A program made the position numbers and the translations under genes. A DNA stretch of 60,084 nucleotides from NCBI GenBank assembly GCA_964407285.1, contig CAYOVG010000004.1, forward strand, positions 1 to 60,084. The letters are read 5' to 3'. Of this stretch, positions 1 through 8,022 are shown piece after piece; position 1 is the first letter of the stretch; every line of letters starts with the position of its first letter. The DNA comes from CAYOVG01 sp964407285 (GTDB taxonomy: Bacteria; Desulfobacterota; Syntrophobacteria; Syntrophobacterales; Syntrophobacteraceae). The notes under the pieces were generated by a model, which had not been told where the DNA came from, ran no database searches, and saw only the letters and a program-made list of their open reading frames with translations.

Positions 1-531
1 CTGGTAGAGCGGAATGGAAATGGTGATCCTGTGCCCCGTATCCCCCTCCCGCTTGTTGAGCTCGATGCTCGTGTCGATCTCGTCGGGCGAAAGCTCCACC
101 GGGGGCTTTTCGGGAAAACGGAAGTAGAGCTTGTCGAAGCCCCCGCCCGAATTGCCCGTCCGGTACTCGATGTTCATGTCCTCCGGGGGAATCTCTCCCG
201 TTTCGGCCTGATGCCACGTGCTCATGAGAAGATCCGCCGTCCAGCGGTAGTCCCCGAACGCATTCACCATTGGATTTTCGGCTACGCTCAGGTTGGCGTT
301 GGGGCAGGCGTCCACGCACGCCCGTCCGTTGTTTGCGGCCCGGCATGCTTCGACGCCGATGCACAGGTAGTCCATCGGGAGGCCCATCCGGGTTCCGGCC
401 TTGAAGTGAACGCCCCGGGGGCACGTGACCACGCATGTTGCGCAGTCCTTGCACTTACGGCCGCGGACGACTTTATACCTGCCTATGGCATGGCGATACC
501 GTGAAGGTGCTTTGCAAATTTCTGCTTTCAC
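1..531 (-). CDS. Ferredoxin/FMN glutamate synthase-like protein (3' end cut by window edge)
   Basis: The N-terminal 177 codons are visible and the rest lies outside the window. I chose the GTG at 529-531 because AAGGAG lies ten bases upstream and no better start is in frame. Cysteines at about residues 27, 30, 33 and 37 (CKDCATCVVTCPRG) and 57, 63, 72 and 76 form a two-cluster ferredoxin-like module. It is followed by a block (STWHQAETGEIP) that matches TTWFQSETGKIP in the next gene upstream in the same transcript, so the two are paralogues. The family is the archaeal-type FMN-binding glutamate synthase core, which normally transfers electrons from iron-sulfur clusters to an FMN barrel. The barrel itself is not visible here. 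Glutamate synthesis is not proven, because no glutaminase subunit is in view. Confidence 0.75.
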   Translation of the reverse strand, partial: MKAEICKAPSRYRHAIGRYKVVRGRKCKDCATCVVTCPRGVHFKAGTRMGLPMDYLCIGVEACRAANNGRACVDACPNANLSVAENPMVNAFGDYRWTADLLMSTWHQAETGEIPPEDMNIEYRTGNSGGGFDKLYFRFPEKPPVELSPDEIDTSIELNKREGDTGHRITISIPLYQ

Positions 532-616
532 GATATGAGTGCTCCTTTTCTATGCTCTCCACCGCGGTTCCCACACCCACCCTAAGCGGGAGAGGAGGGC
601 GCGGCGGGCTGGTTCC

Positions 617-2011
617 CTACTTCTTCCTTTGGCCGAACATGGCGCCGAAGGTATCCCTCTCGAGATCCTCGAAGAACATGGCCCGGCCCGCTTCCCCGCG
701 GACACGCCGCACGTCGCGGATTCCCATGGCGCCCATGACCTCGATGAGCTGGCTCCACCATGCGCACATCAGGTTGACGATGCGGCGCGCACCGTATTCG
801 GGTTCGATGCGGCCGATCTCGACCGGGCACGACTTGCCCCTGGCGCACCGCATGCACATGCGGCACTCGAGACTGATGAGCAAAGGTACGTCGATGGCGG
901 CGCAATCGGCTCCGCAGATGATGATCTTCGCCAGGTGTTCGGCCAGCGCGATTCCGCCGCTCACCACCAGGGTGACTTCATCCCTCATGCACTGCTCGAC
1001 CAGGTAGCCGTGGATCTCCCGGACAACGTCCTTCACGAACCGCGGTTCGGAGCCGTCGAGTTCGTTGCCCCTGTAGTCGGCGCACAGATGGATCATTTCC
1101 GCGCCGGCCCGCGCAAGCTCAAGGGTCGTTTCCTTCGCGTTCGCGTCCAGCGGGAGGCGGATGGAGACGATCAGTTCCGGGTAGAGTTCCTTGAGTTCCT
1201 TCGCGCACTCCCGTGCGGCGGTATTCGACCCGATCAGTTCGACTATCCGCACTTCCTTGAAGATCGGGGCGTTCGCGTCGAGCCCCTCGGCGGACATGAG
1301 CGGAATGATATGGGCCTTGTACGGCGCCAGGGCCGCATCGTATTCCTTCGCCGTAACGTAAACCATCGTGCCCGTGCGGGCGGCGGCTTCCGCTTTGGCG
1401 AGCGTGACGTTGGGGCTCGAATCTCCGAAGGGAAACGTGTTGAAGAGCACGGGGATGGGGACCTCGACCAGGGGGGGAACTTCCAGGACGGGTTCGCCGG
1501 ATTCACCGAACTCGAGATGATTTATCTTGCGGCCCAGGTCGATGCCGGTGCTTATATATTCACGGCCGTGAATGCCGTCCCGGGTGGGGCGCACGATTTC
1601 GGACATGTCGGTCCACATGCTGTCGAAGCCCGGTCCGTGGAACGGACCCCGGTACCCGGCCCCGGACACGGGAATCTTCCCCGTTTCGGACTGGAACCAC
1701 GTGGTCAGCAGTATTTCCGGTTTCCAGTACTCGTCGCCCAGCTTCAGGAATTCGGGATTGATGGTCTTGGCGAGCACGCCCCTGGGGCAGTCTTGTATGC
1801 AACTGAAGCAGTTCTTGCACTGGTAGTCGATGGAATCCACCATGGTTCTCGCGTCGTAAGCCCTATCCTTGTAAACGTTGTAAAGACAACGCTTCTTGAC
1901 GCATTTCACGCACTTGAGGCAGTCCTCCTCCCAGTCGATGATTCCCGACCGGCCGACCGGAATGAACCTCGGTGCAGTGGGATTAGCTTTGATGTGGTAT
2001 TTCTTGGGCAT
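617..2011 (-). CDS. FMN-binding glutamate synthase-like protein with N-terminal 2x[4Fe-4S] domain
   Basis: The protein has 464 residues. Cysteines 31, 34, 37 and 42 and then 65, 68, 71 and 75 (CKNCFSCIQDCPRG) make a two-cluster ferredoxin domain. From about residue 150 on it follows the FMN-binding (beta/alpha)8 barrel of the GltB core, including a VVSGGIALAEHLAK strand-loop for FMN phosphate. A late cysteine motif (CRMCMRC....SC) stands where glutamate synthases carry their iron-sulfur ligands. The start has AGGTG upstream. The gene lies between an MvhD-like gene and a second paralogue on the same strand. It lacks the class-II amidotransferase domain and none is nearby, so it may act in another amino-acid or electron-transfer reaction. 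The family call is firm; the substrate is unknown. Confidence 0.85.
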   Translation of the reverse strand: MPKKYHIKANPTAPRFIPVGRSGIIDWEEDCLKCVKCVKKRCLYNVYKDRAYDARTMVDSIDYQCKNCFSCIQDCPRGVLAKTINPEFLKLGDEYWKPEILLTTWFQSETGKIPVSGAGYRGPFHGPGFDSMWTDMSEIVRPTRDGIHGREYISTGIDLGRKINHLEFGESGEPVLEVPPLVEVPIPVLFNTFPFGDSSPNVTLAKAEAAARTGTMVYVTAKEYDAALAPYKAHIIPLMSAEGLDANAPIFKEVRIVELIGSNTAARECAKELKELYPELIVSIRLPLDANAKETTLELARAGAEMIHLCADYRGNELDGSEPRFVKDVVREIHGYLVEQCMRDEVTLVVSGGIALAEHLAKIIICGADCAAIDVPLLISLECRMCMRCARGKSCPVEIGRIEPEYGARRIVNLMCAWWSQLIEVMGAMGIRDVRRVRGEAGRAMFFEDLERDTFGAMFGQRKK

Positions 2012-2169
2012 CTGTCTTACACCTCATTCTTAGGATACCATGCATGCCTGGTATCAAGGCCTTTTCGGCGCTGGCCGCCGGAACGAACGGGGACCGGCAT
2101 CCGCCCGTCGCGGCCGCCGTGTCTCCGAGGTAGCGCTCTTCCCCCGGCCTCACGCCGATCCACTCTCCA

Positions 2170-2565
2170 TCAGGCGCTCCAGGGGCCGAGTTCTTTCGCC
2201 TTGCCGATCGCTTCCTTCAACGCTTCCGCGAACTTTCCGCCGTCGGATGAGTCCATGTCGACCATGACCACCCTCTCGCGGCCCACGCCCGCTTCGGCCA
2301 GGAGTTTGTTCGCGAATTGCACCCTGAGCTTCGCCCGTGTGTTTCCCTCGATGAACCGGCACGCCCCCTCGGGACACCCCACGACCATGGCCACATCCGC
2401 TCCGTCCTCGATGGCCCTGACGAGATGGAGAACATCCGTGCGGCCCGAACACGGAAGCCGGACCATCCTGACTTCGGCCTGCTCTCCGGACACGACCTTC
2501 TCCACGTGGTCTTCCGGCGCAACGGTCGAATTGGTACAGCAATAGACAACAATGCAAGGTTTCAT
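2170..2565 (-). CDS. MvhD-like hydrogenase/heterodisulfide reductase iron-sulfur subunit, modified Cys motif
   Basis: I set the start at MKPCIVVYCC, with AAGGAG five bases upstream of the ATG, giving 131 residues, about the usual MvhD length. MvhD proteins pass electrons between a hydrogenase or formate dehydrogenase and HdrA through a [2Fe-2S] cluster. The later signatures are present: LPCSGRTDVLHLVRAIEDGAD and VGCPEGACRFIEGN, the latter close to the usual GCHPGDCHY segment. The N-terminal ligand motif, usually of CNWCSY type, is here YCCTNST, so at least one ligand position is changed. It is the first gene of a minus-strand unit with two glutamate synthase-like genes. It may be an electron carrier for those flavoproteins rather than for a hydrogenase; that role is inferred. 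Confidence 0.8.
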   Translation of the reverse strand: MKPCIVVYCCTNSTVAPEDHVEKVVSGEQAEVRMVRLPCSGRTDVLHLVRAIEDGADVAMVVGCPEGACRFIEGNTRAKLRVQFANKLLAEAGVGRERVVMVDMDSSDGGKFAEALKEAIGKAKELGPWSA

Positions 2566-2653
2566 CTGTACTCCTTGGATACTGACTCCGCAACGAACAT
2601 ACCGGTTCCTCGACTTCGGCGACCGGTCAAAAGCGGATCTATCGCGCGGAAGC

Positions 2654-2659
2654 ATTATA
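2654..2659 (-). promoter_or_regulatory. Candidate -10 box (TATAAT) of the mvhD-like gene
   Basis: A perfect TATAAT on the minus strand lies about 89 bases upstream of the mvhD-like ATG. The sequence 16-18 bases further upstream (TCGATG) is a poor -35 match. This is a sequence match only. Confidence 0.4.
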
Positions 2660-3037
2660 GCTGAATGAATAGATCTTCATCGAAAGGTAGGAGCGTCGGC
2701 GGTCCTGGTCACTGGGCAACAGGTCGGGACTACGCCTAGTGCGGCTCAAGAGGACAAGCGGAATGGATGCAGGTACGCAGTGGACCTTCCAGCCTGAGCA
2801 GACTTGGTGTGAGTTCGCTTCATCGTTGAGGCGTTGACCTGATTACGTCGGATGGGGTCTGCGGTGATCCCGAATGGTCTTTATACAGCAGTGGTCAGGG
2901 AAAGGCAAATACAAAATTGTAGCTCCGATCCCGGCGCGCTTTGCGCGCCCATCGGCGGAGACGGCGACGGAACCGGCAATTCCGGCGCCGGGAAACCCGG
3001 CCCTGTCGAGTCTTCGAGAGCCGGCATACTCGACCAT
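2660..3037. other. Intergenic stretch without a recognised gene
   Basis: This lies between the 3' end of the metal-transporter operon and the promoter region of the mvhD-like gene. Short open frames exist but none has a convincing ribosome binding site or family signature. I see no strong hairpin with a T-tract. Confidence 0.5.
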
Positions 3038-4582
3038 TCAATCGGACCGGACCAGGATGGCGTCGGCGGCTTCGTGTGGCAGAGAAATCCGTTCGCCGTC
3101 CTCCTTGACGATCACCCACGTCACGCCGCCATCGATGCGGGATTCGACCCGGATCTTCTCCCCCGGCCTGAGGGGAAAATCCTTCAGGCCGCAACTGTCT
3201 CCGGAAGAGGGGCCCGGAGCCTTCGCCGGGACCGTCTCGACGTGGACATCCCTTCCCGAACGGAGCAGGCTGAGCGGGAACGCCCGGCCCGAGGTCACGA
3301 TCTCGGGGTCCTGGGGTATCTCGCGCCCGTGGGGGTCCAGCACCGGATGGTTGAGCAGGTCGTCCAGGTAATCCACGGTCTGCACGTCGCTGATATGTTC
3401 CAGCCGGTGAGCGCTGGGATGGATCTCCTCGACGGGCGTACCCACATGTTGGAGATAGGTTTCCCAGAGCCGGTGAGCGCGCAGGATGCGCGTGGCTTCC
3501 AGGCGGCCCTTCTCCGTCAGGGTGAATCCATCCGCGCCGCGGTTCAGCAGCCCTTCGGACACCAGGTAGCGAAGGGCGCGCTGGAGTCTCCCGCCGTCCG
3601 AAGTGTAGCGGCCGATCTGCCCGGCGTTCATGGGGGTCCCGTCCGCCCGAAGCACAGCGCTCAGGATGTCCTCCATCAGTTGCTGGGGGGCCATCCGGCG
3701 CACCCGGCGCCACCTGGCGAGAATGCCGTACCGCGGCGCGGCCAGGAGCACTATCACGAACTGCAGGGTGCAAACGAGGATAATGGCGCCTCCGCCCGAA
3801 GAATCGAGCAGGATGCACAGGTAGAGCCCTCCGATCACGCTCGTGACGCCGAAGACGGCGGCGAGAATCATCATCCGGTCCAGCCGGTCGGACAACAGGT
3901 ACGCCGTGGCGGCGGGGGTGATCAGCAGGCCGATGACGAGTATCACGCCCACCATGGTCACCGCGCTCACCACCACCAGGGACACGCAGGCGGTGAGCAC
4001 ATAGTCGATCAGCACCACCGGAAACCCGATGGACGCCGCCATGGCCGGATCGAAGCTCGTGATCTGGAAGTGGCGGAAGAAGAGCAGGATGACCGAGAGC
4101 ACCACGACGGTCGTTACGGCCGACGCCCAAAGGTCCTCGTTCGCCACCGCGAGCACGTCTCCCATGATGAAATGCATCAGGTCGATATGGATGTAGTTTC
4201 TGAAGATCGAAACCAGCACGACGCCGGCGGCGAAGATCCCGGTGTACATGATGCCGATGGCCGTATCCTCCTTGACGCGCGAGACCCGGGAGACGAAGGC
4301 GATGAGCATGACCGTGATGAGCGCGGCGATGAGAGACCCGACGAGCATGGCGGGGGCGTAGGCTTCCACGCCGAAAAGGACTTTCATGAAGAGATAGCCG
4401 CCCGCGACGCCCGCGATCATGGCGTGAGAGAGGGCGTCGCCCAGGAAAGCCATGCGCCGCAGCACCACCAGGCAACCCACCACCCCGCACACCACGGCCA
4501 CCAGGCTACTGCCGATCAGGGCCTTCTGCAAAAACGTTTCCTGAAACGGCGCCAACAACGAGTGAAGCAGCATGGAATTCAT
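3038..4582 (-). CDS. Metal ABC transporter permease fused to a DtxR-family regulator
   Basis: The protein has 514 residues. Residues 1-285 are a ZnuB/MntB/TroC-type (ABC-3) permease with about eight membrane helices and the typical GVVGCLVVLRRMAFLGDALSHA and TAIGIMYTGIFAAGVVL segments. From about residue 300 the sequence is soluble. It has a winged-helix stretch (MNAGQIGRYTSDGGRLQRALRYL, then GLLNRGADGFTLTEKGR) and a helical segment with LWETYLQHVG, HPSAHRLEH and LDDLLNHP, which match the DNA-binding and metal/dimerisation domains of DtxR/MntR. The C-terminus (residues 440-514) resembles the FeoA/SH3-like third domain. The family imports Mn, Zn or Fe. ATG/TGA overlap with the upstream ATPase shows translational coupling. 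The fusion would place a metal-sensing domain on the cytoplasmic face of the importer. Confidence 0.9.
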   Translation of the reverse strand: MNSMLLHSLLAPFQETFLQKALIGSSLVAVVCGVVGCLVVLRRMAFLGDALSHAMIAGVAGGYLFMKVLFGVEAYAPAMLVGSLIAALITVMLIAFVSRVSRVKEDTAIGIMYTGIFAAGVVLVSIFRNYIHIDLMHFIMGDVLAVANEDLWASAVTTVVVLSVILLFFRHFQITSFDPAMAASIGFPVVLIDYVLTACVSLVVVSAVTMVGVILVIGLLITPAATAYLLSDRLDRMMILAAVFGVTSVIGGLYLCILLDSSGGGAIILVCTLQFVIVLLAAPRYGILARWRRVRRMAPQQLMEDILSAVLRADGTPMNAGQIGRYTSDGGRLQRALRYLVSEGLLNRGADGFTLTEKGRLEATRILRAHRLWETYLQHVGTPVEEIHPSAHRLEHISDVQTVDYLDDLLNHPVLDPHGREIPQDPEIVTSGRAFPLSLLRSGRDVHVETVPAKAPGPSSGDSCGLKDFPLRPGEKIRVESRIDGGVTWVIVKEDGERISLPHEAADAILVRSD

Positions 4583-5352
4583 ACGGCGTCCTTCCGCACG
4601 GCGACATCGGAGAAGATATGGAGCTTACCCTCATAGACTTCGGTGAGCAGGTCTTCCCGGAGCACGGAACGGGGAGGTCCGTACGCGAAAAGCCGCTGCT
4701 TCACGAGGAGCAACAGGTCGAAGTACATGCCTGCCGTCGCCAGGTCGTGGTGGACGACCATCAGGGTCCTTCCCGTGTTGCGCGCCCGTTCGAGCAACTC
4801 CAGGATCGCTTTTTCCGTTGCGGCGTCCACTCCGGCAAACGGTTCGTCCAGGAGCAGAATCTCCGACCCCTGCGCCAGTGCGCGGGCGATGAAGACGCGT
4901 TGCTGCTGGCCCCCGGACAACTGTCCGATCTGGCGGGAGCGAAAATCGTGCATGCGCACCATGCCGAGGGCTTCATCGACAATGCGCCGGTCCTCGGCGG
5001 AAGGGTCTCCATACCACGGTATGCCGCCGTAGCGCCCCATCATGACCACTTCTTCGACCGTAATGGGAAAATCCCAATCGACGCTGCCCTTCTGCGGCAC
5101 ATAGGCAACCAGTCCCTTGACCTGTCCCGCGGGAATACCCATGATGCGCACCGATCCCACATCCCGCCGGACAAACCCGAGGATCGCCTTGATGAGAGTG
5201 GATTTGCCGGCCCCGTTGGGACCGATGACTCCGACCAGCAGTCCCTTCTCGATCGCGAAGGAAACATCCAGCAGCGCGGGCTTGGGGCCGTAGCTCACCG
5301 TAAGGTTCTTCACCTCGATAGCAGGAACGCCGGGACGCTCAACGCTCGTCAT
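4579..5352 (-). CDS. Metal (Mn/Zn/Fe-type) ABC transporter ATP-binding protein
   Basis: This 257-residue protein is the energising subunit of the importer encoded by its neighbours. It shows Walker A GPNGAGKST, a Q-loop region (VPQKGSVDWDFP), signature LSGGQQQR, Walker B EILLLDEPF and the H-loop VVHHDL. The segment QKGSVDWDFPITVEEVVMMGRYG is typical of the MntA/ZnuC/TroB group. The gene overlaps both neighbours by 4 and 14 bases, so the operon is tightly coupled. Which metal is carried cannot be told from this subunit. Confidence 0.93.
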   Translation of the reverse strand: MTSVERPGVPAIEVKNLTVSYGPKPALLDVSFAIEKGLLVGVIGPNGAGKSTLIKAILGFVRRDVGSVRIMGIPAGQVKGLVAYVPQKGSVDWDFPITVEEVVMMGRYGGIPWYGDPSAEDRRIVDEALGMVRMHDFRSRQIGQLSGGQQQRVFIARALAQGSEILLLDEPFAGVDAATEKAILELLERARNTGRTLMVVHHDLATAGMYFDLLLLVKQRLFAYGPPRSVLREDLLTEVYEGKLHIFSDVAVRKDAV

Positions 5353-5947
5353 GATGCCGTTCTCCGCCTCCCTTGTCGTTCTCCGGGCTTACCTCGAAGG
5401 CGCCCGCAATCTTGTTTCTCCCTTCGGACCAGAAGGTCTTCTCGACCACCGGACGACCGTCCTCGAGCACCCGCACTTGCAGCGCAAGGTTCCTCCCGCT
5501 GAATTCCAGCGGCATGTTGGCTTCCACGTAAAATTCGTTCAAATTTGCGTCCATTCCCGGCACGGGCGATAACAGGATGGGGACCCCCGGTTCCACATTG
5601 CCCGTCAGCCTCAGGATCTCGCGGTCGGCGAGCCTTACCAGCACGGCGGGAGGCTCCCGGGACCCGTCCGCATTCAGCGCGAACGGGTCCGGCTCGACGG
5701 GAAATGTCGCGGTCAATTCCATTGAATAGCCCGCCCCGTAATCGAACGGGGACGCCGGTCCCTGCCGCGGTTCCAGGACGGTCGGCCCGGCCTCCGGCGG
5801 CTGTTGCGACTGCGGCGGGGCAGGCGAATTGGCCGAGGGGAATGCCGATTTCGCCATGGATGCCGGCGATTCGAAGCGCCTCATATACAATTGGAGCCCT
5901 CCCAACACCACAATCCAAAGCACAAGGGCCGCCGTTATCCGTTTCAT
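5339..5947 (-). CDS. Membrane-anchored protein of the metal-transporter operon, unknown function
   Basis: I do not recognise a family. The 202-residue protein starts at MKRITAALVLWIVV, with GGCGGGAG four bases upstream of the ATG. It has one N-terminal membrane segment (residues 4-21), a Pro/Gln/Ala-rich linker (about 30-70) and a soluble, probably periplasmic, beta-rich domain. It contains no Cys and no His-rich patch that would suggest strong metal binding, apart from GGGERHHDER at the very end. It sits between the solute-binding protein and the ATPase, 14 bases from the former and overlapping the latter. It is therefore very likely an accessory part of this importer, perhaps a partner of the binding protein; this is inferred from position only. 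Confidence 0.7.
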   Translation of the reverse strand: MKRITAALVLWIVVLGGLQLYMRRFESPASMAKSAFPSANSPAPPQSQQPPEAGPTVLEPRQGPASPFDYGAGYSMELTATFPVEPDPFALNADGSREPPAVLVRLADREILRLTGNVEPGVPILLSPVPGMDANLNEFYVEANMPLEFSGRNLALQVRVLEDGRPVVEKTFWSEGRNKIAGAFEVSPENDKGGGERHHDER

Positions 5948-5961
5948 TGCGCTCCCGCCTT

Positions 5962-6915
5962 CTATTTTATTCCGGTCATGATGGTGATGACGTTTTCCCG
6001 CATCATGCCGATGTAGTTTTCTCCCGCGCTGCCCTCCGGCCCCATGGAATCCGAATACAGCTCCCCGCCCACCCGGACTCCCGCCTCCCGTGCGATCTCG
6101 CGAATGAGCTTGGGATTGACGCTGGTTTCCACAAAGACCGCCGGCGCTCCATGTCGCCTGATGGAATCGGTTACTTCCTTGCGGCGTTCCGGGGTCATTC
6201 CCGCTCCCACCTCGCTGCCGGTGGACCATCCCACCGGGGCCAGGGAGAGATACCCGCTGCCGGGGTTGAACTTGTACTCCCTGCAGAAGTAGTTGAAGGC
6301 GTCGTGGCTGGTGACCAGTATCCGGCGCTCGGGCGGGACCAGGTTCACCTGCTTGCGAATCCATCCGTCCAGCGTGCGAAGCATCTGCAGATAGAGTTCG
6401 GCCCTGGCTTCGTATTCGTACTTACCGGCGGGGTCGGCGAGGGAGACGGCCCGGGTGATGTTGTTGACATAGATGGCCACGTTCCTGGGAGAAAACCATG
6501 CGTGAGGGTCCGCCACGGGTTCGCCTTCATACTCCATTTCAATGGGCGGCACGCCTTCGGCGCAGACGACCAGGGGCTTTCCGGCGTCCGCGGCGAGTTT
6601 CCCCATCCAGTCCTTGCCTTCGAGGTGGAGGCCGTTCTGGAGGCAGATGTCGGCTGCCTGCACCATCTTCTCGTCGCCGGGAGTGGGCATATAGGTGTGC
6701 GGGTCGGCCCCGGGGGCGAGAATGCACTGCACGAGGCAGCGGTCTCCGACCACCTGGCGGGCAAAGTCCGCCACCTGGGTGGTGGAGCAGACGAGTACGA
6801 GTTTCTTCCCGTTCCGTCCCGCGGGGTCTTCAGCCGAAGCCCCGGCGGGCAAATACCCGTTCAACCCGAGCAGCGGCAAGGATGAAGCGAGAAGCAAAAA
6901 GAAGCGTCGGTTCAT
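5962..6915 (-). CDS. Metal ABC transporter substrate-binding protein (TroA/ZnuA family)
   Basis: The 317-residue protein has a signal peptide (MNRRFFLLLASSLPLLGLNG...AGASA). It has the cluster-9 binding-protein pattern: CSTTQVADFARQVVGDR, ADPHTYMPTPGD with the first ligand His, DPHAWFSPRNV with the second, and TSHDAFNYFCREY with the third. FVETSVNPKLIREIAREAGVRVGGELYSDSMGP closes the family signature, with the usual Asp. It captures Mn, Zn or Fe in the periplasm. The His-rich loop common in ZnuA is absent, which slightly favours manganese or iron over zinc. It is the first gene of the transporter operon. Upstream at 6994-7005 a TTTAGATTAGAC-like stretch (minus strand) resembles half of a DtxR-type operator, but weakly. 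Confidence 0.92.
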   Translation of the reverse strand: MNRRFFLLLASSLPLLGLNGYLPAGASAEDPAGRNGKKLVLVCSTTQVADFARQVVGDRCLVQCILAPGADPHTYMPTPGDEKMVQAADICLQNGLHLEGKDWMGKLAADAGKPLVVCAEGVPPIEMEYEGEPVADPHAWFSPRNVAIYVNNITRAVSLADPAGKYEYEARAELYLQMLRTLDGWIRKQVNLVPPERRILVTSHDAFNYFCREYKFNPGSGYLSLAPVGWSTGSEVGAGMTPERRKEVTDSIRRHGAPAVFVETSVNPKLIREIAREAGVRVGGELYSDSMGPEGSAGENYIGMMRENVITIMTGIK

Positions 6916-7093
6916 GCGTGTCCCCTCGAAATCCGTTCCACTGAAAAGGCGGAGCGCTGCCCGCCCCTTCCATTCGCAGCAGTTGTTGCGTGTGTCTAAT
7001 CTAAAGGCTGCGCGCCTGTATGACAAGGAGTCTTTTCGCTGCCCGCCGCTTCAGGATGCCCGCGCTTCGCATTTGCGGGACCGACCGGCCCGC

Positions 7094-7945
7094 CTACTCG
7101 TACTCGTGGAACCCCCGGCCGGTCTTGCGGCCCAGGCGCCCGGCTTCGACGTATCGGCGAAGGAGAGGGCAGGGTCGGTACTTGGAGTCGCGAAAGCCGT
7201 CGTGGAGGGTCTCCATGATCGCCAGGCACGTGTCCAGGCCGATGAGATCGGCCAGGGCGAGGGGACCCATCGGGTGCTTCATTCCGAGTCGCATTACCTG
7301 GTCGATGTCTTCACGGGTTCCGACTCCATGATACAGGCAGAAGATCGCCTCGTTGATCATGGGCATGAGGATGCGATTGGAGATGAAGCCCGGATAGTCG
7401 GCTGCGACGACCGGGGTCTTGTCCATAACCTTCGCGAGGTCCCACGTGGCGTTGAACGTCTCGTCGGACGTGGACAGCCCCCGGATGATCTCCACCAGTT
7501 CCATCAATGGGACGGGATTCATGAAGTGCATCCCGATGACCCGGTCGGGACGGTTCGTTCGGGATGCAATGCGGCCGATGGGAATGGAAGAGGTGTTGGT
7601 GGCGAGAACGGCGTGGGGCGGGCAGATGCGGTCGAGTTCCCGGAATATTCCGAACTTGATTTCCTCGTTTTCCGTTGCGGCCTCGACGACGAAGTCCGCG
7701 GCGGCCATTTTGCCGAGGTCCGTGGTGGCCGTGATGCGGCCGAGAACGGCATCCCTTTCTTCCCGGCCGAGTTTTCCCTTATCGACCATCCTGCCCAGGT
7801 TGCGGGCAATGGTGTCGAAGCCGCGCTGAACCAGGTCGTCCCGGACGTCGCTCATGATCACCTCGATGCCGCCGCCCGCGGCGACCTGGGCGATTCCGTT
7901 CCCCATCTGGCCCGCCCCCACAACACCGAAGGTCTTTATTTTCAC
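7094..7945 (-). CDS. 3-hydroxybutyryl-CoA dehydrogenase
   Basis: The protein has 283 residues from a GTG start with AGGAGAGG upstream; the longer open frame before it overlaps no conserved sequence. The NAD-binding motif GVVGAGQMGNGIAQVAA, the Asp for NAD selectivity (SDVRDD), the catalytic stretch IGMHFMNPVPLMELVEII and the C-terminal GFISNRILMPMINEA are all of the family type. It interconverts 3-hydroxyacyl-CoA and 3-oxoacyl-CoA. It follows the thiolase gene by 77 bases on the same strand, so the two enzymes probably act in sequence in beta-oxidation or in C4-CoA formation. Confidence 0.93.
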   Translation of the reverse strand: MKIKTFGVVGAGQMGNGIAQVAAGGGIEVIMSDVRDDLVQRGFDTIARNLGRMVDKGKLGREERDAVLGRITATTDLGKMAAADFVVEAATENEEIKFGIFRELDRICPPHAVLATNTSSIPIGRIASRTNRPDRVIGMHFMNPVPLMELVEIIRGLSTSDETFNATWDLAKVMDKTPVVAADYPGFISNRILMPMINEAIFCLYHGVGTREDIDQVMRLGMKHPMGPLALADLIGLDTCLAIMETLHDGFRDSKYRPCPLLRRYVEAGRLGRKTGRGFHEYE

Positions 7946-8022
7946 GGTCAATCCTCTCCTCGTTTCTCGTTCATTCAAAAAATCCCCGCCGTCCACCATT
8001 GCACGAGAGCATGAGAGGGGGG

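Noticed and set aside
400..440. Apparent frameshift in the first glutamate synthase-like gene after CVVTCP
   Set aside because: Recounting the C/G run shows that the frame continues intact through PRGVHFKAG.
539..2545. A long plus-strand frame over the glutamate synthase-like and MvhD-like genes
   Set aside because: It is antisense to two clearly recognisable genes and its product has no recognisable domain.
2660..2850. Possible tRNA or small RNA
   Set aside because: No cloverleaf arms or CCA-adjacent acceptor stem could be built.
2895..4490. A 531-codon minus-strand frame over the permease gene
   Set aside because: It is a Arg/Gly/His-rich shadow in another frame of the permease gene, without family features.
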